From: Deltaproteobacteria bacterium
Lineage (GTDB): Bacteria; Myxococcota; Myxococcia; Myxococcales; 40CM-4-68-19
Direction: 5' to 3'
Assembly: GCA_025358085.1 (NCBI GenBank)
Contig: JANYKT010000010.1
Location: 1 to 64,000 of the forward strand
Length of the DNA: 64,000 nucleotides
Shown in pieces: positions 43,583 to 50,605 of this stretch. Position numbers and translations under genes: made by a program. Each line of letters begins with the position of its first letter. Within the stretch, counting starts at the first letter, position 1. The notes under the pieces were generated by a model. The model was given only the letters and a program-made list of their open reading frames with translations, did no database searches and was not told where the DNA came from.

Positions 43583-43785
43583 TGACCACCGTCCTACAAT
43601 TTCCTCACGCGAGAGTGCGAAAGCCCGGTGAGCCGGCCCGCGAGCTGGGCCTGGGTCTGCTGGCGCAAACCCTTGGCGTGCGACGCGAGACGCTGAGCGG
43701 TCACTGGTGCAGCCGCTGTAATGGAATCTGGTACGGGTTCCTGCTCGAGGTCACCTGTCCCGTCTGCGCCAACCGGCATGGCTAG
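43579..43785 (+). CDS. Small four-Cys zinc-ribbon protein at head of hydrogenase locus
   Basis: 68 residues (67 if the second ATG at 43582 is used). Overlaps the regulator's stop codon. The C-terminal 27 residues hold HWCSRCNGIWYGFLLEVTCPVCANRHG, two CxxC knuckles of a zinc ribbon or a rubredoxin-like site; the N-terminus LGLGLLAQTLGVRRETLSG resembles a short helix-turn-helix. It may be a metal sensor or a partner of the regulator. Not a family I recognise. Confidence 0.6.
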   Translation: MMTTVLQFPHARVRKPGEPARELGLGLLAQTLGVRRETLSGHWCSRCNGIWYGFLLEVTCPVCANRHG

Positions 43786-43800
43786 CCATTCGCAAGGCTG

Positions 43801-43843
43801 TTCAAAAGTGCAAACCAAGTTGGTCTAGTCAACCAAGTATCCA
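43801..43843 (+). promoter_or_regulatory. Candidate operator region with ACCAAGTTGGT inverted repeat
   Basis: Contains the inverted repeat ACCAA-G-TTGGT (43814-43824) and a further ACCAA. The words TTCAAAAGTGCAAAC and AGTATCCA here recur as TTCAGTGTGCAAAC and AGTATCCA at 48114-48137 in the same gene cluster. It lies about 70-110 bases upstream of the -24/-12 promoter, where sigma-54 activators bind. Confidence 0.4.
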
Positions 43844-43910
43844 GCTTTCGCGTCGCCCTTTTCGCGGGCCTTGAGGACGCTCACGAGTGAACGCCTGCGG
43901 CAAGGCGCGC

Positions 43911-43926
43911 TGGCCCATTCCGTGCT
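43911..43926 (+). promoter_or_regulatory. Candidate sigma-54 (-24/-12) promoter of the hydrogenase operon
   Basis: TGGCCCATTCCGTGCT has GG and GC exactly 10 bases apart and fits TGGCAC-N5-TTGCW at most positions. Transcription would start near 43937, 44 bases before the small-subunit ATG. A sigma-54 activator gene lies just upstream. Confidence 0.6.
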
Positions 43927-43980
43927 TCGCAATGGAGTCGGCAGCACTCAAACGAAATCGCGAAAGGACGTAGACGTCCA

Positions 43981-44943
43981 ATGGCCAATCTTCTCTGGCT
44001 TCAAGGCGGAGCGTGTTCGGGAAATACGATGTCCTTCCTCAATGCCGAGGAACCGAGCGCGTGTGATCTCGTCACCGATTTCGGGATCAATATCCTCTGG
44101 CATCCTTCCCTGGGAATGGAGCTCGGCGACAATCTGCAGAAGCTGCTCAAGTCGTGCGCGAGCGGGCAGACGGCGCTCGACATTCTCGTCTTCGAGGGCA
44201 GCGTGGTGAACGCGCCGGGCGGCACCGGTGAATGGAACCGGTTCGCGGGCCGCGCAATGAAGGACTGGGTGCGGGACCTCTGCAAAGTGGCGACCTTTGT
44301 GGTCGCGGTCGGCGACTGCGCGACCTGGGGCGGGATTCCGGCCACCGCTCCGAACCCGTCGGAGAGCCAGGGATTGCAATTCCTCAAACGCAAAGCGGGC
44401 GGCTTCCTCGGTACGCAATACCGCTCGAAGGCCGGCCTGCCCGTCATCAACGTCCCGGGATGCCCGGCGCACCCGGACTGGATCACGCAGATCGTGGTGG
44501 CGGTCGCAACCGGCCGCGGCGGCGAGATTGCGCTCGACGACTTTCAGCGCCCGAAGACGTTCTTCACCAGCTTCACGCAGACGGGCTGCACGCGAAACAT
44601 GCACTTTGCATACAAGGTTTCGGCAACTGAGTTCGGCCAGCGCAAAGGCTGCTTGTTTTACGATCTGGGCTGCCGCGGGCCAATGACCCACTCGCCCTGC
44701 AATCGAATCCTCTGGAATCGGCAATCGTCGAAGACCCGCGCCGGTATGCCCTGCCTGGGATGCACCGAGCCTGAGTTTCCCTTCCAGGATCTCGCTCCTG
44801 GCACGGTCTTCAAGACACAGACCGTGATGGGCATTCCCAAGGACATGCCCACCGGCGTGGAGAAGTCGGGCTACATCAAGCTCACCTCGGCCGCGAAAGC
44901 TGCCTCCCCCAGATGGGCTGAGGAAGATCTCTTCGTCGTTTAA
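43981..44943 (+). CDS. hucS: Group 2a [NiFe] uptake hydrogenase, small subunit
   Basis: 320 residues, the usual length for group 2a. No Tat signal, so the enzyme stays in the cytoplasm. NLLWLQGGACSGNTMSFLNAEEPSACDL is diagnostic of cyanobacterial HupS/mycobacterial HucS rather than group 1 (which has CTGC here). Further Fe-S ligands sit in VGDCATWGG, NVPGCPAHPDW, QTGCTRN, RKGCLFYDLGCRGPMTHSPCNRILWN and PCLGCTEPEFPF. It passes electrons from the NiFe site out of the enzyme. ATG 43981 is preceded by AAAGGA. Related enzymes oxidise trace H2 in air. The large subunit follows 85 bases downstream. Confidence 0.95.
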   Translation: MANLLWLQGGACSGNTMSFLNAEEPSACDLVTDFGINILWHPSLGMELGDNLQKLLKSCASGQTALDILVFEGSVVNAPGGTGEWNRFAGRAMKDWVRDLCKVATFVVAVGDCATWGGIPATAPNPSESQGLQFLKRKAGGFLGTQYRSKAGLPVINVPGCPAHPDWITQIVVAVATGRGGEIALDDFQRPKTFFTSFTQTGCTRNMHFAYKVSATEFGQRKGCLFYDLGCRGPMTHSPCNRILWNRQSSKTRAGMPCLGCTEPEFPFQDLAPGTVFKTQTVMGIPKDMPTGVEKSGYIKLTSAAKAASPRWAEEDLFVV

Positions 44944-45028
44944 ACAAGCGAACGAAGCCTGTTGAGCCGGCGACCCATTCATTCCACTACCTGTTTCTTC
45001 GACCCCTTTGAACGGAAAGAGCGTCACT

Positions 45029-46630
45029 ATGCCCTCAACTGCCGTGCAGACACTCGATATCTCGCCGGTCGGCCGCGTCGAAGGCGACCTCGACGTTCGC
45101 GTCGAGATCGAGAATGGCGTCGTCGTCAACGCGTGGACCCAGGCCGAGCTCTTCCGCGGCTTCGAGGTCATCCTCCGCGACAAGGATCCGCAGGCCGGAC
45201 TCGTGGTCACGCCGAGGGCGTGCGGCATCTGCGGCGCCTCCCACCTGACCTGCGCCGCCTGGGCGCTGGACACCGCCTGGAAGACCACGGTGCCGCGCAA
45301 TGCCATCCTGGCGCGGAACCTCGGGCAGATCGTCGAGTCGCTGCAGAGCCTGCCGCGGCATCACTACGGCTTGTTCATGATCGATTATACGAACAAGTGT
45401 TATTCGAAGTCGCCGTACTATGAAGAAGCCTTGAAGCGCTGGGCGCCGTTCACCGGCAAGAACTATGAGCTGGGCGTCACCATCTCCGGCCGCCCGGTCG
45501 AGATCTACGCGCTGCTCGGGGGACAGTGGCCCCACTCCAGCTACATGGTTCCCGGCGGCGTCATGTGCGCGCCGACGCTCACTGATGTGACCCGCGCCTG
45601 GTCGATCCTCGAGCACTTCCGCCGCAACTGGATCGAGCCCTGCTGGCTGGGATGCAGCATGGAGCGCTACGAGCAGATCCGCTCCTACGACGACTTCATG
45701 GTCTGGCTGGACGAGAAGCCCGAGCACGCCGACTCGGACCTGGGCATGTTCTGGAGGATGAGCCAGGACATCGGCCTCGACAAGTATGGCCGCGGGCACA
45801 AGAAGTATCTCTCCTGGGGATATCTGCCTCACGAGGACAAGTATCAAAAGCCCACCATTGAAAACCGCAACGCTTCAGTGATCATGAAGAGCGGAGTGTT
45901 CGACGGCGCCGCCGGGACGCACAAGCTGATGGATCAGGGCATGACCCGCGAGGACACCAAGCACGCCTGGTACGATGAGGGCGCGCCGCAGCATCCGTTC
46001 GATCGCACCACCAGGCCCACGCAGAAGAACACCATCGATCATCAAGGCAAGTACTCGTGGGCCACCGCCGTCTCGCACCTGCAGGACGGTCGCCTCGAGG
46101 CTGGGCCGCTGGCCCGGCAGCTTGTGGCCGGCGGAACGCACGGAGAGAGCTGGCAGCACCACGACCCGCTCGTGCTCGATATGTACAAGAAGATGGGCGG
46201 CGCGAGCGTTCTGCTGCGCCACTTCGCCCGGATGCACGAGGGCGTAAAGCTCTATCGCGAAGCCGAGCGGATCCTGCGCGAGTTCAAGCTCAATGACCCC
46301 TGGTATGTGAAGCCGACGGAAAGGGACGGCCGCGGCTGGGGGGCCACCGAAGCCATTCGCGGCGCGCTCTGCCACTGGATCGAAGTGGAGAACGGCAAGA
46401 TCAAGAACTATCAGATCGTCGCGCCGACCACCTGGAACGTGGGCCCGCGTACGAGCGATGGAATCCGTGGCCCCATCGAAGAGGCGCTGATGGGCATTCC
46501 GATTGCGAATCCGAGCGACCCGGTTGAGGTGGGCCACGTCTGCCGCTCGTACGATTCGTGCTTGGTCTGCACTGTTCATGCGTACGATGCCAAGACGGGC
46601 AAGGAGCTTGCTCGTTTCCGTACCGCTTGA
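45029..46630 (+). CDS. hucL: Group 2a [NiFe] uptake hydrogenase, large subunit
   Basis: 533 residues from ATG 45029 (GGAAAGAG upstream); the track's TTG at 45008 is less likely. The two NiFe ligand motifs are intact: RACGICGASHLT near residue 60 and DSCLVCTVH near the C-terminus, with Ser in place of the Pro of the group 1 DPCxxC motif, as in group 2. After the His a 16-residue tail AYDAKTGKELARFRTA remains, to be removed by the protease at 47.3 kb after nickel insertion. It splits H2 into protons and electrons. Confidence 0.95.
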   Translation: MPSTAVQTLDISPVGRVEGDLDVRVEIENGVVVNAWTQAELFRGFEVILRDKDPQAGLVVTPRACGICGASHLTCAAWALDTAWKTTVPRNAILARNLGQIVESLQSLPRHHYGLFMIDYTNKCYSKSPYYEEALKRWAPFTGKNYELGVTISGRPVEIYALLGGQWPHSSYMVPGGVMCAPTLTDVTRAWSILEHFRRNWIEPCWLGCSMERYEQIRSYDDFMVWLDEKPEHADSDLGMFWRMSQDIGLDKYGRGHKKYLSWGYLPHEDKYQKPTIENRNASVIMKSGVFDGAAGTHKLMDQGMTREDTKHAWYDEGAPQHPFDRTTRPTQKNTIDHQGKYSWATAVSHLQDGRLEAGPLARQLVAGGTHGESWQHHDPLVLDMYKKMGGASVLLRHFARMHEGVKLYREAERILREFKLNDPWYVKPTERDGRGWGATEAIRGALCHWIEVENGKIKNYQIVAPTTWNVGPRTSDGIRGPIEEALMGIPIANPSDPVEVGHVCRSYDSCLVCTVHAYDAKTGKELARFRTA

Positions 46631-46652
46631 CGAAGCGCGGGGAGTTCACACC

Positions 46653-46970
46653 ATGAGTGGAAGCGAGAAAGACAGCGCGCTTCTCCAGCTCATAACCCAG
46701 ACGCTGGAGACCGGTCTGCAGACGCAGACCGAGCCGTTTCCCGAGACGGAGGTGCTCTTCGGCGAGATCCTGACCCAGCTGCGGCATCTCGACCCCGACG
46801 ACCTCAAAAGCAAGCTCGTCATCGGCGGGTTCATCAATCATCCTTATGGGCCCGACAAGCAGCGTTGCCTCGAGTGCATGTATTTCCTGGTGCACCGGAA
46901 GTGGTGCGATCTCCCCGAGCTTTCAGTGCCGGTGGACGCCGAGTGGTGGTGCCGCCTCTGGCGGATTTAG
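46653..46970 (+). CDS. Four-Cys small protein A of hydrogenase operon (putative Fe-S carrier)
   Basis: 105 residues from ATG 46653 after GGGGAG. N-terminal half helical and acidic. The C-terminus reads CLECMYFLVHRKWCDLPELSVP...WWCRLWRI with Cys spacing C-x2-C-x9-C-x14-C. The next gene encodes a paralogue with identical spacing. The pattern is reminiscent of HiPIP-type [4Fe-4S] proteins, though shorter in the second gap; zinc binding is the alternative. Position right after the large subunit suggests a role in electron exit or assembly. Confidence 0.75.
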   Translation: MSGSEKDSALLQLITQTLETGLQTQTEPFPETEVLFGEILTQLRHLDPDDLKSKLVIGGFINHPYGPDKQRCLECMYFLVHRKWCDLPELSVPVDAEWWCRLWRI

Positions 46971-46980
46971 GGCCTCTGCG

Positions 46981-47286
46981 ATGGACGACAGCGCCGCCCG
47001 TGAAGAGGTCCGTTCGCTGCTGGCTTCAGGCCTCGTCACCGAGGTGTTTCCCCGCGCCGACAGCCAGGACGATGCCCTGGCGATCACGGCCCGGCTGCGC
47101 GGCGCGGACGGCCTGCGCCAGAAGCTGGTGATCGCGGGCTTCACGCTCGAGACCATCGTGTACGCGGGCATCGAACAACCCTGCTCGACCTGCATGTACT
47201 TCCTGGTCCATCGGCGCTACTGCGAGCTTTCGGAGCTCAAGCTTCCGGTCGAGCCCGAGTGGTCGTGCCGTCTGTGGCGGATGTAA
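46981..47286 (+). CDS. Four-Cys small protein B of hydrogenase operon (putative Fe-S carrier)
   Basis: 101 residues from ATG 46981, 10 bases after its paralogue. Shared core: KLVI(G/A)GF..., then CSTCMYFLVHRRYCELSELKLPVEPEWSCRLWRM. All four Cys and the closing CRLWR are kept between the pair, while the N-termini differ. Tandem duplication with conserved Cys points to two related electron carriers or a heterodimer. No signal peptide, so both are cytoplasmic like the hydrogenase. Confidence 0.75.
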   Translation: MDDSAAREEVRSLLASGLVTEVFPRADSQDDALAITARLRGADGLRQKLVIAGFTLETIVYAGIEQPCSTCMYFLVHRRYCELSELKLPVEPEWSCRLWRM

Positions 47287-47313
47287 CTGGCCAGAAAAAA
47301 TGGACCAGCCACC

Positions 47314-47811
47314 ATGATTGTCGTGATTGGCTGCGGAAACCTGAATCGCTCCGACGATGGGGTCGGAGTCGAGGTGATCAGGGCACTGCAGGCGCGAGCG
47401 GCCAGCCGCGCCGACTTGACTCGCCCGCGGCCCGAGGCGCGCTTCCTCGACGCGGGGACCGACGGCATGGCGGTGCTGTTCGCTGCGCGGGGCTGCTCGA
47501 CCCTGATCGTCGTCGACGCGAGCCGGAGCGGAGGGACGCCGGGCTCCATCTTCGAGGGGCCGGGGCAGGAGTTTGAGCAGCCCCACCAGGCGGCGTTGAA
47601 TCTGCACGACTTTCGCTGGGACAACGCGCTGCACGCGGGCCGGCAGATTTTCCGCGAGGCGTTTCCGCGCGACGTGATCGTGATCTTGATCGAGGTGCGC
47701 TCTCTCGCTTTGGGCCTGGGCCTCTCCCCGGAGGTCCGGGAAGCCGCGGTCAAGGTTTGCGATCGGGTCGAGGAGCTGATCGTCGCACGCGGAACGGGGC
47801 CGGCCAGGTGA
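47314..47811 (+). CDS. Hydrogenase maturation endopeptidase (HupW/HyaD/HycI family)
   Basis: 165 residues. MIVVIGCGNLNRSDDGVGVEVIRAL has the family GxGNxxxxDDGxG motif with an acidic nickel ligand; FLDAGTDGMAVLF carries the second. It checks that nickel is in place and clips the C-terminal tail of the large subunit. Its stop overlaps the GTG of the next gene by four bases. Confidence 0.92.
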   Translation: MIVVIGCGNLNRSDDGVGVEVIRALQARAASRADLTRPRPEARFLDAGTDGMAVLFAARGCSTLIVVDASRSGGTPGSIFEGPGQEFEQPHQAALNLHDFRWDNALHAGRQIFREAFPRDVIVILIEVRSLALGLGLSPEVREAAVKVCDRVEELIVARGTGPAR

Positions 47812-48131
47812 GCGCCGAAGAAGCCACGGTCGTCCTGAAGCGCGGGGCGCTCTGCTTCAGCAAGAGCGACATCGATCGGTTTTTCCCCGGCATCGACGCG
47901 GTCGTGCTGCTCCGCGACGGGGACGCGCTGGTGATCCTGCCCGTGGTGGCGGCTGCCGCCGGCGGCTATCTGCTCAAGCAGCGCAATCTCAAAGGCGACC
48001 GGATCGCCCATGCCGCCGGCTTCCTGCGCGGCTTTGGAATCGACGACGAGCCCGAGCGCTCCTGCACTGCCGGGTGGAGCGCGGAGCGGGCGGCCTTGGT
48101 GATCCCTGCGTTTTTCAGTGTGCAAACTTAG
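47808..48131 (+). CDS. Hydrogenase-operon protein of unknown function
   Basis: 107 residues from GTG 47808, overlapping the protease stop. Compact alpha/beta sequence: ATVVLKRGALCFSKSDIDRFFPGIDAVVLLRDGDALVILPVV then GGYLLKQRNLKGDRIAHAAGFLRGFGIDDE and VIPAFFSV. Not in the ORF track because of its GTG start in this frame (the listed 47757 frame contains it). No metal motif. Coupling to the protease suggests a maturation role. Confidence 0.7.
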   Translation: MSAEEATVVLKRGALCFSKSDIDRFFPGIDAVVLLRDGDALVILPVVAAAAGGYLLKQRNLKGDRIAHAAGFLRGFGIDDEPERSCTAGWSAERAALVIPAFFSVQT

Positions 48132-48137
48132 TATCCA
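48114..48137 (+). promoter_or_regulatory. Second copy of a motif shared with the hydrogenase promoter region
   Basis: TTCAGTGTGCAAAC followed by AGTATCCA matches the words at 43801-43843. It sits at the end of the preceding gene, before the TPR gene. No -24/-12 sequence was found after it. Confidence 0.3.
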
Positions 48138-48247
48138 TGATGCATACAGACTAGACACCCCTGCTTCGCGCTCGTAGCTTGCCGCGTGAAGGCTTGTCCA
48201 GACTGGAAAGTCGGCCAGCCGTCTCGTCGAGGAAGAGGAGTTTTTCC

Positions 48248-49270
48248 GTGGATACAGAGCGGGTCGATTCCGAGCTTCGCGCCGCTCTCAGCGCGGCTGA
48301 CGACGAGAGCGCGTCGCCGGGCGAGCGCGCGGAGATGTTGATGGAGATCGCGATGGGCTTGCAGAAAAAGCCCAAGTCTCCCGATCAGCTGCTCGCGGCG
48401 GTGGCTCTCTATGAGCGCGCGCAGGGCCTCTGTCCGGCGGAGCAGCGGCTCCTGCACGCACGCATCACCGCGCGCAAGGGCACCGCGCTGCAGGCGCTTC
48501 CGGCGCGGCCCGACCAGGGGCCGAGAGCAAACGATGCTCTCGAACAGGCGAGCGCGGCTTACGAGAGCGTCCTGCCGATCCTGCGCGAGTTGGGCAAACC
48601 CGAAGAGCAGGCCGAGGTGGAGATGAACCTGGGGCTGGTGCTCCAGACGCTCGCGGGCGTGAACCGGGCGCGCATGACCGACGCCATCGCGGCCTACCAG
48701 CGCGCGCTGCGGATCTTCGATCGCGTCCGCTTCCCGCGCGAGTTTGCCATTCTGCAAAACAATCTGGCGACGGCGTTCCTCGCCATGCCCTTCACCGACG
48801 AGCGCGGAAAGATGCGCGAGGCGCTGGCCGTCGCGGCATTCGAGGAGGGGCTGCAAGTGGTCACCTTCATCGACCATCCCGCCGAGTACGCCATGCTGCA
48901 GAACAACCTGGGCAATGCCCTCCAGTACGCCTCATCGAGCCACGCAGTCGAAAACAATCTCCGCGCGCTCGAAGCCTACGACGAGGCGCTCAAGGTCCGC
49001 ACCCGCGAGGCGATGCCGCTGGAGTACGCCAACACCGTTTCGAATCGCGCGAACTGTCTCTGGAACATGCCCGACGACGTCGCCGCGCCAGAGGCGGGAA
49101 ACCGCCGGAACCAGGTCGTGGCGCGCACCGCCTACGCAGAAGCGCGCGCCATCTTCGCGGCCCACGGCGAAGTGGAAAAAGCGCGAATCGTCGGCGAGGC
49201 CTGCGATCAACTCGAGCGCGAGATCCTCTCCCAGGCGACGGACGAGCCTGCGAGCCTGCACTCCACCTGA
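48248..49270 (+). CDS. TPR protein of the hydrogenase operon
   Basis: 340 residues from GTG 48248, placed by GAGGAAGAGGAG seven bases upstream; the track start at 48179 lacks an RBS. The whole length is helical repeats of TPR type (AEVEMNLGLVLQTLAGVNRARMTDAIAAYQRALRIF, FAILQNNLATAFLAMPF, YAMLQNNLGNALQYA, LEYANTVSNRANCLWNM), with long inserts between helices. TPR genes are found in actinobacterial group 2a/1h hydrogenase operons. Likely a scaffold for assembly or docking. Confidence 0.85.
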   Translation: MDTERVDSELRAALSAADDESASPGERAEMLMEIAMGLQKKPKSPDQLLAAVALYERAQGLCPAEQRLLHARITARKGTALQALPARPDQGPRANDALEQASAAYESVLPILRELGKPEEQAEVEMNLGLVLQTLAGVNRARMTDAIAAYQRALRIFDRVRFPREFAILQNNLATAFLAMPFTDERGKMREALAVAAFEEGLQVVTFIDHPAEYAMLQNNLGNALQYASSSHAVENNLRALEAYDEALKVRTREAMPLEYANTVSNRANCLWNMPDDVAAPEAGNRRNQVVARTAYAEARAIFAAHGEVEKARIVGEACDQLEREILSQATDEPASLHST

Positions 49271-49288
49271 GCAGAAGCGAGGAACGCA

Positions 49289-49504
49289 ATGATGACGTCG
49301 AATCCTGGAATTGCCTTGGTCGCGCTGGGTTTCGCGTTCCTCGCAGCGCTGGGCGGCGGCGCTCTGAGCGGCATGCTGATCGGGGGAAAGGACATTCCCA
49401 GGCCGCTCGCGGCCATGATGGGAGCCTTCTTCGGGCCGCTCGCCGGCTTTCTCGGCACCATCGTCGGACTTGGCCTCTCCCTGGTCTTCTTCCGGGGAGC
49501 CTGA
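49289..49504 (+). CDS. Small membrane protein 1 of hydrogenase operon
   Basis: 71 residues with two hydrophobic helices (GIALVALGFAFLAALGGGALSGMLIG and AMMGAFFGPLAGFLGTIVGLGLSLVFF) rich in small residues. It starts 18 bases after the TPR gene with GAGG upstream. Because the hydrogenase itself has no membrane span, this protein and the next may place it near the respiratory quinone pool. Confidence 0.7.
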   Translation: MMTSNPGIALVALGFAFLAALGGGALSGMLIGGKDIPRPLAAMMGAFFGPLAGFLGTIVGLGLSLVFFRGA

Positions 49505-49505
49505 G

Positions 49506-49730
49506 ATGTGGGACATGGCGGTGAATACCTCGGTACTGTTTTTCAAGGGAAAGCTCTTCCTGCACAATGGAAAGGTCTTTGCCCAGATTGGCCTCGGCCT
49601 CGGCGTGACCGCGCTGCTCTTCCTCGGCGTGCGCGCCGCTGGCGTTCCTCCCCTGGCGGCATCCGGTGTCGCGGGGTTCGTGGGCGGCGGGCTCCAGCCG
49701 TGGCTCTTCCGCAACCTCAAGTACCTCTGA
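49506..49730 (+). CDS. Small membrane protein 2 of hydrogenase operon
   Basis: 74 residues from ATG 49506, two bases after the previous stop, GGGGAG upstream; the track start at 49470 overlaps the neighbour and is wrong. Sequence: a short amphipathic start, then a helix IGLGLGVTALLFLGVRAAG and a second glycine-rich hydrophobic stretch LAASGVAGFVGGGL. Probably pairs with protein 1. Function unknown. Confidence 0.65.
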   Translation: MWDMAVNTSVLFFKGKLFLHNGKVFAQIGLGLGVTALLFLGVRAAGVPPLAASGVAGFVGGGLQPWLFRNLKYL

Positions 49731-49738
49731 GTCCCTCT

Positions 49739-50605
49739 TTGACCACCTCCTCCGAAGCTGCTCCCGCCCCGGATCTTGACGGACTCCTGCGCGACATCGG
49801 TCGCCTCGAGTCCGTCTTCGAAACCTGGGACGAGACGCAACGCCTGGCGGTCACGGCGCACTGCCGCGCCATCGAAGCGCTGCACGGCGAGGCGCTGCGG
49901 CGACTCGTTCGCTCACTCAAGGGCGAGCCGGCGGCGCTGAGGGCGATGAAGGACGCGCTCGAAGACGAGGTGATCTACGCGGTCCTGCGCAAGCACCAGA
50001 TCGTTCGTGCCAGCCTGGTCGAGCGGGTCGAGGCTGCGCTCACCGGGGTCCGCCCCATGCTGGCTTCGCACGGCGGCGACGTGGAGCTGATCAAGATCGA
50101 TCCCCCCTCGGTGCAGGTACGCTTCACCGGAGCCTGCGATGGCTGCCCGTCGTCCGCCTTGACGTTTCACGAGGGAGTGAAGAAGGCCATCGAGGAGGCG
50201 TGCCCGGAGATCACCCATATCCAGCAGCTCAAGGGCATGGGCAACAGCCCTGGCCAAAGCGCGAGCAACGCGATGCAAAGCCCCTTCGCGGGAATTGGTC
50301 TTTGGCGCTTCGCGATCAAGCTGGCCGACGTTCCCGAAGGCGGCGTGCGGGGCATCGAAGTCGACGGCGAAAATTTGCTGATTGCGAAACGCGCCGCCCA
50401 GGTGACCTGCTTCCGCAACGCGTGCGCGCATCTCGGACTGCCGCTGCACGAGGGAGCAGTCACGGATGGGATCCTCGCCTGCCCGCACCACGACTTTGAA
50501 TACGACCTGGCGACCGGCGAATGCCTCACCGCGCCGTCGGTCCAATTACAGCCGCACCCGGTGCGCGTCAGCGGCCACGACGTAGAAGTCAGGATGGCCA
50601 GGTAA
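49739..50605 (+). CDS. NifU-Rieske iron-sulfur protein (HucE/HhyE-like electron relay)
   Basis: About 288 residues if started at TTG 49739, eight bases after the previous stop; no better start exists before the first domain. Residues about 1-90 are helical. A NifU C-terminal domain follows (VRPMLASHGGDVELIKI ... GACDGCPSS, a CxxC). Residues about 180-288 form a Rieske [2Fe-2S] domain with CAHLG and CPHHDFEYD (CxH...CxxH). Proteins with this composition, HucE and HhyE, are required for hydrogenase-dependent respiration in Mycobacterium smegmatis. It probably carries electrons from the hydrogenase onward. Confidence 0.88.
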   Translation: MTTSSEAAPAPDLDGLLRDIGRLESVFETWDETQRLAVTAHCRAIEALHGEALRRLVRSLKGEPAALRAMKDALEDEVIYAVLRKHQIVRASLVERVEAALTGVRPMLASHGGDVELIKIDPPSVQVRFTGACDGCPSSALTFHEGVKKAIEEACPEITHIQQLKGMGNSPGQSASNAMQSPFAGIGLWRFAIKLADVPEGGVRGIEVDGENLLIAKRAAQVTCFRNACAHLGLPLHEGAVTDGILACPHHDFEYDLATGECLTAPSVQLQPHPVRVSGHDVEVRMAR

